Positions 42,152 through 50,955 of a stretch of DNA of 52,298 nucleotides are shown in pieces. Origin of the DNA: JBIKVP01 sp044356745 (GTDB taxonomy: Bacteria > Pseudomonadota > Alphaproteobacteria > Rhizobiales > Beijerinckiaceae). The notes under the pieces are model-generated. The model was not told the origin of the DNA. It ran no database searches and saw only the letters and a program-made list of their open reading frames with translations. The stretch lies in assembly GCA_044356745.1 (NCBI GenBank), contig JBIKVP010000004.1:1-52298 (forward strand). The letters run 5' to 3'. Within the stretch, counting starts at the first letter, position 1. Every line of letters begins with the position of its first letter. The position numbers were made by a program, and so were the translations under genes.

Positions 42152-43333
42152 ATGGCATCGCGGGCGGAGCGTACCCTTATCGGGGAATGGTGGTGGACAG
42201 TTGATCGCGGATTACTCGCAGGTCTTCTTGCTCTTATGGTGATGGGGATTGTGCTCCTTATGGCGGGAGGGCCGCCTGTTGCAGAGCGTTTAAGCTTAAG
42301 TACGTTCTACTTTGTCAATCGACAGGTGTTTTTTCTCGCTCCTTCGATTGCACTTATTCTTATGATGTCGTTTTTATCGCCACGTTTAGTAAGGCGTGCC
42401 TCACTTATTTTGTTTTTTGTAGCAATCGCTTTAATGATTGCAGCACTTTTCATTGGCCCTGAAATCAAGGGTGCGCGGCGCTGGCTTTCCATTGCATCAA
42501 TCAGTATTCAGCCTTCTGAATTCCTCAAACCTGCATTCGTTGTTTTAGTCGCGTGGGCGTTTTCGCAAGCAGGTTCTCACTCTGATAAGCCGGGTACATT
42601 GATTGCGATGCTGCTGCTGCCGCTTGCGATTGTGCCTTTGCTGCTGCAACCTGATTTTGGCCAAACCATGCTTTTAACGCTTGTGTGGATGGGACTATTT
42701 TTCGTTGCTGGTCTGCACATTTTCTGGGTGCTTGGATTGATTGGGGTCAGTTCTTTTGCCGTTGTAACAGCTTATCAATTTGTGCCTCACGTACGCGAAC
42801 GTATTGAACGCTTTTTAGATAAATCATCAGGTGATTCATTTCAGGTTGATGTGGCACTTGAATCGTTTGCACAAGGCGGTTGGCTTGGACAAGGCCCTGG
42901 GGAGGGAACTGTCAAACGCATTTTGCCTGATGCCCATACCGATTTTATTTTTGCTGTTACCGCTGAAGAATTTGGCATCGTGATGTGTTTGGTGTTGGTT
43001 GCACTTTTTGCGTTTATTGTTATTCGTAGTTTTATCCTTGCGCGCCGTCAGGAGGATGTTTTTTCCCGCATGGCGATTACAGGTCTTGTGATGCTCTTTG
43101 GTATGCAGGCCTGTATTAACATGATGGTGAATGTTCATCTTATGCCAGCGAAAGGTATGACTTTACCGTTTATTTCGTATGGTGGATCATCTCTTGTCTC
43201 TTTAGGCATTGCGATGGGTTTTCTTATCGCACTGACCCGCAAGCGTCCAAAATCTATGTTGCGCTCAAGCACGATGCAAGGTTCTGTGAACGCGTCATTT
43301 GCCGCTAAAGTCTATTCAGGGGCGTCCGCGTGA
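42152..43333 (+). CDS. ftsW: Peptidoglycan glycosyltransferase FtsW
   Basis: A 393-residue SEDS protein that polymerises lipid II at the division septum. About ten transmembrane helices, with IKGARRWLSIASISIQPSEFLKPAFVVL, DFGQTMLL and a late MPAKGMTLPFISYGGSSL are diagnostic. The position next to murG favours FtsW over RodA. The cognate transpeptidase ftsI is not in this block. Its TGA overlaps the GTG start of murG by 4 bases, so translation is coupled. Confidence 0.94.
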   Translation: MASRAERTLIGEWWWTVDRGLLAGLLALMVMGIVLLMAGGPPVAERLSLSTFYFVNRQVFFLAPSIALILMMSFLSPRLVRRASLILFFVAIALMIAALFIGPEIKGARRWLSIASISIQPSEFLKPAFVVLVAWAFSQAGSHSDKPGTLIAMLLLPLAIVPLLLQPDFGQTMLLTLVWMGLFFVAGLHIFWVLGLIGVSSFAVVTAYQFVPHVRERIERFLDKSSGDSFQVDVALESFAQGGWLGQGPGEGTVKRILPDAHTDFIFAVTAEEFGIVMCLVLVALFAFIVIRSFILARRQEDVFSRMAITGLVMLFGMQACINMMVNVHLMPAKGMTLPFISYGGSSLVSLGIAMGFLIALTRKRPKSMLRSSTMQGSVNASFAAKVYSGASA

Positions 43334-44430
43334 GCCGTCCCATTATCTTGTGTGCTGGGGGAACCGGGGGGCATTTGTTTCCTGCAGAATCGTTAGCGAT
43401 TGAACTTCAAAAACGTGGGTTTAAAACGATCCTCATCACTGATGAACGTGCAGGGCATTTTGCATCAAAAACATTTGCAGCACAGGATGTTTACCAGATT
43501 CCTGCGGCAACGCCCTCAAATGGTTCCTTGTTCGCCAAATTTAAAGCAGTATGGGTGCTTTTTAAAGGAACACGTCGAGCGCGCCGTTTAATGAGAGAGC
43601 TTAAACCTGCTGCTGTCATTGGCTTTGGAGGCTATCCCACGGTTCCTCCCGTTCTTGCGGCATCCATGCTCGGTTTTAAGACGTTTTTGCATGAGCAAAA
43701 TGGCGTCATGGGACGCGCCAACGTGTTTTTGTCATCGCGGGTCGATGCGATTGCCACGGGCTTTCCTGACGTGCGAAAAATCCCTGAGAGCGCTCGTGAC
43801 AAACAGGTTTATGTTGGCAATCCCGTGCGACCTCACGTGGTTGAAGCGGCTTCAATCCCTTATACACCGTTTGAAAAGGATGGGTTGTTTCATCTCTTGG
43901 TTTTTGGCGGCAGTCAGGGGGCGCGTGTGTTTAGTGACTGTATGCCCGCCGCAATCGCACTTTTACCTCTTGATATTCGCAATCGCATTCGCTTGACACA
44001 ACAGGCTCGCGGTGAAGATCAGGCACGGGTTCAAAAAGCTTATGCCGATATTGAATTTCCCGCGCAGGTTGAAGCTTTTTTTCATGACTTGCCTCAACGT
44101 CTTGCGCAATCACATCTGGTTATATCACGCTCTGGCGCATCAACGGTTGCTGAACTGGCCGCGATTGGCCGTCCATCTATTCTTGTGCCGCTTCCAGGAG
44201 CGCTTGATCAAGATCAAGCCGCCAATGCAAAAATCCTTGCCGATGTGGGTGCAGCATGGATTATCCCCCAACCCGATTTTACCCCTGAGACTGTCAGCAA
44301 ATTGATTTTGTCTCATTTTGAAACACCATCCCGCTTGACCGAGGCCGCGTTAAGCGCCAAAAGTGTGGGGTGTCTTGATGCCGCATCGCGCTTAGCGGAT
44401 GTGGTATTGAAAAGCGCCAATAGTGAGTAG
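43330..44430 (+). CDS. murG: UDP-GlcNAc--lipid I transferase MurG
   Basis: A 366-residue GT-B enzyme on the inner membrane face that turns lipid I into lipid II. GGTGGHLFPAESLA at the N-terminus, HEQNGVMGRAN, FGGSQGARVFS and VISRSGASTVAEL identify it, with DQDQAANA for UDP-GlcNAc binding. It starts with GTG overlapping the ftsW stop. The last residues (SANSE) and the TAG are encoded in a repeat similar to the outer arm seen near infB, so the end may be repeat-derived. Confidence 0.96.
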   Translation: MSRPIILCAGGTGGHLFPAESLAIELQKRGFKTILITDERAGHFASKTFAAQDVYQIPAATPSNGSLFAKFKAVWVLFKGTRRARRLMRELKPAAVIGFGGYPTVPPVLAASMLGFKTFLHEQNGVMGRANVFLSSRVDAIATGFPDVRKIPESARDKQVYVGNPVRPHVVEAASIPYTPFEKDGLFHLLVFGGSQGARVFSDCMPAAIALLPLDIRNRIRLTQQARGEDQARVQKAYADIEFPAQVEAFFHDLPQRLAQSHLVISRSGASTVAELAAIGRPSILVPLPGALDQDQAANAKILADVGAAWIIPQPDFTPETVSKLILSHFETPSRLTEAALSAKSVGCLDAASRLADVVLKSANSE

Positions 44431-44555
44431 CGAATTGATCATCTAGGTGTCATGGCAAGAACCAAGGATCGCGTAAGCGACGTGTTCTGGCCGTCCACGT
44501 CTTTGAAACATAAACAGGGTCTAAGGCTTGGATACCCGCAACAAGTGCAGGCATG
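44412..44555. repeat. Repeat remnants filling the murG-murC gap
   Basis: The first part (AGCGCCAATAGTGAGTAGCG, 44413-44432) resembles the outer arm near 14835. The second part (44450-44555), read on the minus strand, encodes PALVAGIQALDPV and KTWTAR. This is the familiar translation of a dispersed alphaproteobacterial repeat related to the AWMAGTSPAMT insertion in ileS. It supplies the murG stop. Confidence 0.6.
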
Positions 44556-44599
44556 ATAGGGTTTTGGATGAGTAAAATGATTGAGGCGAGAGTAATATC

Positions 44600-46012
44600 A
44601 TGAATCTTCCCCGTGAACTTGGTGCGATACATTTCATCGGCATTGGCGGCATTGGTATGTCGGGCATTGCTGAAGTGCTCAACAATTTAGGTTATAGCGT
44701 GCAAGGTTCTGACGCGAGTGAAAGTGCAAATGTTAAGCGCTTGCGTGCCAAGGGCATCACCTGCTTTGTGGGACATGACGCAAGCAATCTGGGTCAGGCC
44801 GAGGTTGTCGTCGTTTCAACTGCAATCAAGCGCGATAATCCTGAACTGATTGCTGCACGTGAAATGCGTCTGCCTGTTGTACGCCGTGCGGAAATGCTTG
44901 CTGAGCTTATGCGCTTGAAAACGTGTGTCGCGATTGCTGGCACGCACGGCAAAACCACCACTACGTCTCTCGTGGCGACGTTGCTTGATGCAGGGGGCTT
45001 TGATCCGACCGTCATCAACGGTGGCATCATCAATGCCTATGGCACGAATGCCCGTTTGGGATCAGGCAAAATGATGGTGGTAGAAGCTGATGAGAGCGAT
45101 GGTACGTTCCTCAAACTTCCTGCCGATATTGCGATTATCACCAACATTGATCCTGAACATCTTGATCACTTTAAAACCTTTGATGCGATTAAAGATGCAT
45201 TTCGCTCGTTCGTCGATAATCTCCCGTTCTATGGTTTTGCCGTAATGTGCATTGATCATCCGACAGTGCAGGATCTGGTTGGACGTATAGAAGATCGGCG
45301 CGTCATTACGTATGGCATTAATCCACAAGCGGATGTGCGTTTGATGAATTTGGATTTAAGCGGTGGAAAGTGTTCCTTCGGTGTGCTGATCCGCGATCGT
45401 AAAACAGGACTTGAGACCCGCATTGACGATCTCTCGCTTCCCATGCCGGGGCATCACAATGCTTTAAATGCGTGTGCGGCAATTGCGGTCGCGCACGAGC
45501 TTGGCATGGCGCCTGCACAAATTCGTAAAGCTATTCAAGGGTTTGGCGGTGTGAAGCGTCGCTTTACCCGTGTGGGCACATGGAATGGCGCGACAATTTT
45601 TGATGATTATGGCCATCATCCTGTTGAAATTGCTGCTGTTTTGAAAGCGGCACGCGCGTCAACAACTGGTCAGGTAATTGCAGTTGTTCAGCCCCATCGC
45701 TATACGCGCCTTCATGCACTGTTCAATGATTTTTGCACCTGCTTTAACGATGCGGATGCGGTGATTGTCGCCCCCATTTATGCGGCAGGGGAAGCACCCA
45801 TTGAAGGCGCAAGTCAAGAGGATTTGATAGCAGGTCTTAAAGCACGCGGCCATCGCACGGTTCTTGCGCTCAACAGCCCTGAAGAACTGCCTCAGCTCGT
45901 GCGTGATCTCGCCAAATCAGGCGATTATGTCATGTGTTTGGGCGCTGGCACGATCACGAACTGGGCGTATGCCCTCCCCGCCGATCTGGCTGAAATGGAT
46001 AAAGCGGCGTGA
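44600..46012 (+). CDS. murC: UDP-MurNAc--L-alanine ligase
   Basis: A 470-residue Mur ligase that adds the first residue, L-Ala. IHFIGIGGIGMSGIAEVL at the N-terminus and the ATP site AGTHGKTTTTSLVATLL (about residue 112) are MurC-specific, with VVEADESDGTFLKL, NIDPEHLDHF and DDYGHHPVEI. Full length. The TGA overlaps the GTG start of a small unknown gene by 4 bases; in most relatives murB comes next. Confidence 0.96.
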   Translation: MNLPRELGAIHFIGIGGIGMSGIAEVLNNLGYSVQGSDASESANVKRLRAKGITCFVGHDASNLGQAEVVVVSTAIKRDNPELIAAREMRLPVVRRAEMLAELMRLKTCVAIAGTHGKTTTTSLVATLLDAGGFDPTVINGGIINAYGTNARLGSGKMMVVEADESDGTFLKLPADIAIITNIDPEHLDHFKTFDAIKDAFRSFVDNLPFYGFAVMCIDHPTVQDLVGRIEDRRVITYGINPQADVRLMNLDLSGGKCSFGVLIRDRKTGLETRIDDLSLPMPGHHNALNACAAIAVAHELGMAPAQIRKAIQGFGGVKRRFTRVGTWNGATIFDDYGHHPVEIAAVLKAARASTTGQVIAVVQPHRYTRLHALFNDFCTCFNDADAVIVAPIYAAGEAPIEGASQEDLIAGLKARGHRTVLALNSPEELPQLVRDLAKSGDYVMCLGAGTITNWAYALPADLAEMDKAA

Positions 46013-46347
46013 ATAGAGAAAAAAGAAAAGCACATGGAATTAGAGGTTCTTGGTTTGCCACAGTGGATGGAATTACCTATCCGTGTGTCCATGCCCATTG
46101 GCTAACTCAAAGAACATTCTATTGTGACCCACATTTCAATCCAGACGATAAGAAATTCAACGAAATTTATCAAACACTTAAAGAGAAAAATATGTGTATT
46201 TTGACGAATGATGACGTCGAGCAAAACTCTAATATTCCAAATTTCAAACGTAAAAACTACATTGCCGTCTATGAAATAAAAAATGTTAGGGCTGCTGAAG
46301 AAGGTTTGAAATTTGAACTTACAAAACGTTTGATAGATCTGATTTAG
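46009..46347 (+). CDS. Unknown 112-residue protein between murC and murB
   Basis: I do not recognise a function. The protein is soluble and charged. It starts MNREKRKAHGIRGSWFATVDG, has a CVHAHW motif and a lone second Cys (YCDPHF), and ends in a Lys-rich helix. Two Cys and three His in residues 26-42 could bind a metal, but the spacing fits no zinc finger I know. The GTG start overlaps the murC TGA, so it is probably translated by coupling. It is clearly more AT-rich than both neighbours, which suggests later acquisition into the block. Confidence 0.6.
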   Translation: MNREKRKAHGIRGSWFATVDGITYPCVHAHWLTQRTFYCDPHFNPDDKKFNEIYQTLKEKNMCILTNDDVEQNSNIPNFKRKNYIAVYEIKNVRAAEEGLKFELTKRLIDLI

Positions 46348-46364
46348 TGTTGTCATAAATAGCT

Positions 46365-47276
46365 ATGAAATTCTTTAAAGAAGGTCTAACGCATATAATC
46401 GGAGGGGAGTTGGTTGAAAATGCCCCGCTTGCTCCTTACTCGTGGTTTCGCGTGGGGGGCACAGCCGATGTGCTCTTCACCCCCCATGATGAAGAGGATT
46501 TAAGCGCGTTTCTTAAAGCGCTCCCCCTCGATATACCGCTTCTGGTGATTGGACTTGGCTCTAATCTGCTCATCCGTGACGGGGGCTATCGCGGGGCGGT
46601 TGTGCGTTTAGGAAAAGGGTTTAGCACCATCACGCAACAAGGGCGTTTGAGTCTTCATGCAGGGGCAGGGGCGGCGGATGTAAAAGTCGCAAGAGCTGCG
46701 GCGGAAGCGGGTATTGATGGACTATCCTTTTTGCGTGGTATCCCCGGAACGATTGGCGGCGCACTGCGTATGAATGGCGGCGCGTATGGGGGTGAAATCA
46801 AAGATGTGCTCATTCAAGCGCGCGCGCTGGATCGCCAAGGAAACAGCCATACTTTAAGCCGTGACGACATGGCTTTCACCTATCGTCATTGTGGCGCAGA
46901 TGAGGGTTTGATTTTCACCCATGCCGTGTTTGAGGGGCGCGACGGTGATCCTGAAGCGATTTTGGCACAAATGAATGCCATTACACAGGCGCGTTCATCA
47001 ACTCAGCCTGTCAATACCCGCACAGGCGGCTCAACGTTTAAAAATCCTGAAGGCTATAAGGCGTGGGAACTCATCGACAAAGCAGGATGCCGTGGTTTAC
47101 GCATCGGGGATGCGCAAGTCTCTGAACTTCATTGCAATTTTCTGATTAATCACGGCGCAGCCACCGCCCATGATATTGAAACCTTAGGTGAAGACGTGCG
47201 TAAGCGCGTGCTGGAGACAACAGGTATTGAACTCCAGTGGGAAATTAAACGGGTGGGGGAGGAGCTCACTTTTTAA
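46365..47276 (+). CDS. murB: UDP-N-acetylenolpyruvoylglucosamine reductase
   Basis: A 303-residue FAD enzyme that makes UDP-MurNAc with NADPH. The FAD-binding part has YSWFRVGGTADVLF and IGLGSNLLIRDGG; the C-terminal part has Ser223 in TGGSTFKNP as proton donor, Arg174 in TYRHC and Glu293 near the end, the known catalytic set. Length is normal for the alphaproteobacterial form. It closes the mur block here; ddl, ftsQ, ftsA and ftsZ do not follow. A hairpin terminator lies about 125 bases downstream. Confidence 0.95.
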   Translation: MKFFKEGLTHIIGGELVENAPLAPYSWFRVGGTADVLFTPHDEEDLSAFLKALPLDIPLLVIGLGSNLLIRDGGYRGAVVRLGKGFSTITQQGRLSLHAGAGAADVKVARAAAEAGIDGLSFLRGIPGTIGGALRMNGGAYGGEIKDVLIQARALDRQGNSHTLSRDDMAFTYRHCGADEGLIFTHAVFEGRDGDPEAILAQMNAITQARSSTQPVNTRTGGSTFKNPEGYKAWELIDKAGCRGLRIGDAQVSELHCNFLINHGAATAHDIETLGEDVRKRVLETTGIELQWEIKRVGEELTF

Positions 47277-47397
47277 ACGCTCTTGAGAGCCTCACCTGAG
47301 TTTGATTGAACCCAATAAATGTTGGGGCTGTCCTAAAAAACACTTATATGCGTTACCTAGGCTCAGAACTCATTAATTAATACATTTTAATAATGAA

Positions 47398-47434
47398 CAG
47401 AGCACTGTCCACATCAGAACGAAAGTGCTTTTTT
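47398..47434 (+). terminator. Terminator between murB and efp
   Basis: AGCACT (47401-47406) and AGTGCT (47424-47429) pair with a 17-base loop, and the right arm runs into six T residues. It separates the mur block from efp. Confidence 0.6.
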
Positions 47435-47502
47435 GTTGACCTTATCCTCCAAGAGAGGCACATGGGAGGGATCAAGACGTTTTCAAGAGATGGATAGCAG
47501 CA

Positions 47503-48066
47503 ATGGCCAAGATCAACGGCAATGAAATTCGCCCCGGGTTTGTGATCGAATACGATAAGGGTTTATGGGCTGTGGTGAAAACAATGGCGGTGAAGCCTGG
47601 CAAAGGCCCCGCCTATAATCAGGTTGAGATGAAGAATCTCATCGATGGCCGTAAGCTTAACAATCGCTTTGGCTCTGATGAACGTGTCGAAAAAGTGCGC
47701 CTTGAGCAACGTGATTATCAATACCTCTATAAAGAAGGTGACAAGCTGATTTTCATGAATTCTGAAACGTATGAGCAAATTGAGCTTGATGAAGAGTTTG
47801 TTGGCGAACGCGCGGCATTTCTGCAAGACAACATGACCGTGACGTTAGAGATGCATGATGAGCGCCCCATCGGGATTAAACTTCCTGATCAGGTGACGCT
47901 CGAAATCGTTGAAGCGGATGCCGTGGTGAAGGGGCAAACAGCCTCTTCCTCTTATAAGCCTGCCAAACTTGAAAATGGCTTGAAAGTGCTCGTGCCACCT
48001 TTCATTACAGCGGGTGAAAAAATCATCGTTGATACCAACGAAATTACGTATATCTCCCGCGCCTAG
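47503..48066 (+). CDS. efp: Elongation factor P
   Basis: A 187-residue factor that rescues ribosomes stalled on proline stretches. MAKINGNEIRPGFVIEYDKGLW starts domain I; Lys34 in KPGKGPAYNQ is the residue that is lysylated by EpmA in many bacteria. Domains II and III follow to a normal end, VDTNEITYISRA. No modifying enzyme gene is in the window. It directly precedes suhB, as often in Hyphomicrobiales, with a palindromic repeat between them. Confidence 0.96.
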   Translation: MAKINGNEIRPGFVIEYDKGLWAVVKTMAVKPGKGPAYNQVEMKNLIDGRKLNNRFGSDERVEKVRLEQRDYQYLYKEGDKLIFMNSETYEQIELDEEFVGERAAFLQDNMTVTLEMHDERPIGIKLPDQVTLEIVEADAVVKGQTASSSYKPAKLENGLKVLVPPFITAGEKIIVDTNEITYISRA

Positions 48067-48069
48067 AAC

Positions 48070-48162
48070 ATATTTCCTTTAGACGGAATTGGAAACATGC
48101 TCTAGTCTTTTGTTTTACCGCATTTTTTGACGCAAAACCGTTTCCACTTTTGCGAAAAATGC
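48070..48162. repeat. Palindromic repeats between efp and suhB, including core family E copy 4
   Basis: At 48120-48162 outer arms GCATTTTT and AAAAATGC and inner arms CGCAAAA and TTTTGCG enclose CCGTTTCCAC, the fourth copy of this core. Just before it, near 48070-48102, ACATATTTCC and GGAAACATGC form another imperfect palindrome. A frame that seems to extend suhB upstream is this repeat read as protein. Confidence 0.8.
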
Positions 48163-48180
48163 TCTAAGAGACTTACACAC

Positions 48181-48984
48181 ATGATCCGCTCGCCCCTTAT
48201 GACTGTGATGACCGATGCCGCCTCCAAAGCAGCACGCGTGCTTATTCGTGACTTTGGCGAAGTGGAAAATCTGCAAGTCTCCCGTAAAGGCCCTGGTGAT
48301 TTTGTCACCAAAGCAGACCGCAAAGCAGAAGAGATTTTACGCGATATTTTAGAAAAAGCCCGCCCGGGTTATGGTTTTGTGTGTGAAGAGAGCGGTGTGA
48401 ATGTGGGAGCCGATAAAACCCACACATGGCATATTGATCCCCTCGATGGCACAACGAATTTCACGCACGGCATCCCCCATTTTGCCCTCTCGATTGCGTT
48501 AGAGCGTGAGGGGCAGATTGTCGCAGGTGTCGTTTATGATCCGATCAAGGATGAGATGTTCATCGCCGAACGTGGGCAGGGTGCGTATGTCAATAACCGC
48601 CGTATCCGTGTGTCTGGGCGCAAACATCTGGCCGATTGCGTGATTGCCACAGGTAGTCCCCACCTTGGCAAAAGCGGGCATGGGGTGTTTCTCAAAGAGA
48701 TGAGTGCGATGATGATCCGTACGGCGGGTGTGCGTCGTATGGGGGCGGCATCGCTTGATCTGGCGTATGTTGCGGCAGGACGGTGTGACGTCTATTGGGA
48801 GCGTGATCTCTCCTCATGGGATATTGCGGCTGGAATGGTGCTGGTGCGTGAAGCGGGCGGCTTTGTCACCCGCATCGGATCATCGGATACACCGCTCACG
48901 TCAGGCGAGACAAAAATAGCCTCTGTTGTATGCGGGAATGAGACCATCCACCGTGAGCTTCAGGATGTGCTTGGTAAGGATTAA
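48181..48984 (+). CDS. suhB: Inositol-1-monophosphatase family protein SuhB
   Basis: A 267-residue metal-dependent phosphatase of the FIG superfamily; homologues hydrolyse inositol-1-phosphate, and SuhB also associates with rRNA transcription complexes in E. coli. The metal sites are seen: Glu68 in CEES, DPLDGTTNF at 86-94, and WDIAAGMVLVREAGG near 213. The reading frame extends 18 codons upstream, but that part is repeat DNA, and the start MIRSPLMTVM matches the family. It lies between efp and nadE; 30 bases separate it from nadE. Confidence 0.9.
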   Translation: MIRSPLMTVMTDAASKAARVLIRDFGEVENLQVSRKGPGDFVTKADRKAEEILRDILEKARPGYGFVCEESGVNVGADKTHTWHIDPLDGTTNFTHGIPHFALSIALEREGQIVAGVVYDPIKDEMFIAERGQGAYVNNRRIRVSGRKHLADCVIATGSPHLGKSGHGVFLKEMSAMMIRTAGVRRMGAASLDLAYVAAGRCDVYWERDLSSWDIAAGMVLVREAGGFVTRIGSSDTPLTSGETKIASVVCGNETIHRELQDVLGKD

Positions 48985-49014
48985 AACCTCTCTTTCACAT
49001 AATCAGGCGCTGTA

Positions 49015-50667
49015 ATGACCGATCTACGCCTCTCAATCGCTCAGCTCAATCCGTGTGTCGGAGATGTTGCGGGGAATCTGGCGCTGGCACGAGAGGCCTA
49101 TGCGCGCGCGATAAAAGATCATGCTGATTTAGTCGTTTTTTCTGAATTGTTTTTATCAGGTTATCCGCCTGAAGATCTGGTGTTGCGCCCTGTCTTTATT
49201 GAAGCGTGCCGTGAAGCACTTGAAGCGCTCGCACAAGAGACCAGCAACATACAAACCGCGATTCTGATTGGTGTTCCGTGGCTTGAAGGGGGACATCTTT
49301 ATAATGCGATCGCGCTGTTAAAGGGTGGGCGCATCGAACAACTTCGCTTTAAACATGATCTGCCCAATTATGGCGTGTTTGATGAAAAGCGCGTCTTTCA
49401 TTCGGGGAGCTTGCCAGAACCGATTATATTCAAAAATTTGCGCATCGGCATTCCCATTTGTGAAGATATATGGGCCCATTCAATGGGTGAACATCTCGCT
49501 CAGCAAAACCTTGATCTGATGATTGTGGTCAACGGTTCACCCTATTGGCGGCATAAAACGGGGGAACGCCTGCGCCTTGTGCGTGAACGTGCAGCGCAAG
49601 CAGGCGCACCGATTGTTTATGTCAATCAGGTGGGTGGTCAAGATGAACTTGTGTTTGATGGCGCATCATTTGTGATGCAGCCTGATGGACATGTGCCTGT
49701 CCAGTGTCCTGCTTTTGCTCGAAGCTATCAGAGCGTTGATTTTAAACGCATATCACAAGGCTTAACCTGCCAAACGACACATCATGCTGCGCTTCCTCAA
49801 GGGGATGAAGCCGATTATGCGGCGTGTGTTTTGGGATTACGCGATTATGTCACAAAAAGCGGCTTTAAAAGCGTTATTTTGGGACTATCAGGCGGGATTG
49901 ATTCGGCATTGTGCGCGGCAATGGCGGTTGATGCTTTGGGAGCAGACAAAGTTCAGGTTCTGATGCTGCCCTATCGCTACACGTCACAAGAGAGTTTGGA
50001 TGATGCTTTTGCGTGCGCCAAAGCGTTAGGAATTGACTATCACATCGTGCCGATTGAACAGGCGGTTGACGGTTTGAGCCAAACGCTGCGCCCTTTTCTC
50101 AAAGCTGATCCTATGGGCATTACCGCCGAGAACCTTCAAAGCCGCGCCCGTGGTACGCTCTTGATGGCTGTCTCAAATACGACTGGCGCGATGGTCATCA
50201 CGACGGGGAATAAATCAGAAATGGCTGTGGGCTATGCCACGCTTTACGGTGATATGAACGGTGGATTTAATCCCATCAAAGACCTTTATAAAATGGATGT
50301 TTACGCCTTAAGCGCTTTGCGCAATCGATGGAAACCCCATGATGCACTCGGGCCTGATGCTGTTGTCATTCCAGAGCGCATCTTGACGAAAGCGCCCTCT
50401 GCGGAACTGCGTGATCACCAAACGGATCAAGACTCGCTTCCCCCTTACCCTGTGCTCGATGCGGTTTTAAAGGGATTGATTGAGCATGAAAAAAGTGTCG
50501 CTGATCTTGTTCATGAGGGCTTTGATGAGACAATCGTCATGCGCGTCTTGCACCTGTTGCACTGCGCTGAATATAAACGCCGTCAATCAGCACCTGGTGT
50601 AAAAATCACGCGCAAAAATTTTGGGCGCGACCGTCGCTATCCCATCACACAAAGGTTCCATCAATAA
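49015..50667 (+). CDS. nadE: Glutamine-dependent NAD+ synthetase
   Basis: A 550-residue two-domain enzyme for the last step of NAD synthesis. The N-terminal nitrilase-like glutaminase domain has the triad Glu44 (FSELFLSGY), Lys113 (FKHDLPNYG) and Cys149 (PICEDIW). The C-terminal synthetase domain has the pyrophosphate loop LGLSGGIDSALCAAM (SGGIDS at 292-297) and TGNKSEMAVGY. It therefore can use glutamine rather than only ammonia. Last of a possible efp-suhB-nadE unit. A weak terminator follows about 100 bases downstream. Confidence 0.96.
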   Translation: MTDLRLSIAQLNPCVGDVAGNLALAREAYARAIKDHADLVVFSELFLSGYPPEDLVLRPVFIEACREALEALAQETSNIQTAILIGVPWLEGGHLYNAIALLKGGRIEQLRFKHDLPNYGVFDEKRVFHSGSLPEPIIFKNLRIGIPICEDIWAHSMGEHLAQQNLDLMIVVNGSPYWRHKTGERLRLVRERAAQAGAPIVYVNQVGGQDELVFDGASFVMQPDGHVPVQCPAFARSYQSVDFKRISQGLTCQTTHHAALPQGDEADYAACVLGLRDYVTKSGFKSVILGLSGGIDSALCAAMAVDALGADKVQVLMLPYRYTSQESLDDAFACAKALGIDYHIVPIEQAVDGLSQTLRPFLKADPMGITAENLQSRARGTLLMAVSNTTGAMVITTGNKSEMAVGYATLYGDMNGGFNPIKDLYKMDVYALSALRNRWKPHDALGPDAVVIPERILTKAPSAELRDHQTDQDSLPPYPVLDAVLKGLIEHEKSVADLVHEGFDETIVMRVLHLLHCAEYKRRQSAPGVKITRKNFGRDRRYPITQRFHQ

Positions 50668-50955
50668 GGATCTGTACTAGATAATGCATTGCTGTGTTAT
50701 GAGCGTTATGCGCCAGCTTAATCTGCACTTTCACATACTCTCGTTCATCACACATACATGCGTTAGCTGGGAAAATCCCTTATTTTTTGCCGCTTTCATA
50801 ATTAAATAGCATATTAAATTTATTAATTTGTATATATATGATTTTAAGTAATAATCGTTACTTTGTATAGTTGATTATTTTTAGGCTTTTATTATTTCGA
50901 ATTATGGTTAATGTGCAGAAAGCGTCTTCTGCTCGTTTTAGAAAAGGCTATTCAT
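50668..50955 (+). other. AT-rich gap before the terminal gene
   Basis: Base composition shifts sharply to AT after nadE. GGGA-AAA-TCCC followed by TTATTTTTT (50769-50788) may terminate nadE, though the stem is only 4 bp. The remaining stretch to 50955 is AT-rich and probably holds the promoter of the next gene; many A/T words resemble -10 boxes, so none is singled out. Confidence 0.4.

Noticed and set aside
44450..44632. 60-residue ORF on the minus strand upstream of murC
   Set aside because: Its sequence (PALVAGIQALDPV and onward) is a translated dispersed repeat plus antisense of the murC start, not a gene.
47436..47464. TTGACC as a -35 for efp
   Set aside because: It overlaps the end of the terminator T-run, and no acceptable -10 lies 16-18 bases downstream.
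48127..48180. N-terminal extension of SuhB (18 residues)
   Set aside because: The extra codons are the fourth family E palindrome read as protein; the family start matches MIRSPLMTVM at 48181.
31382..50865. Shared word AATAATCGTTAC near 31382 and 50853
   Set aside because: A 12-base AT-rich match with unrelated flanks; likely chance.
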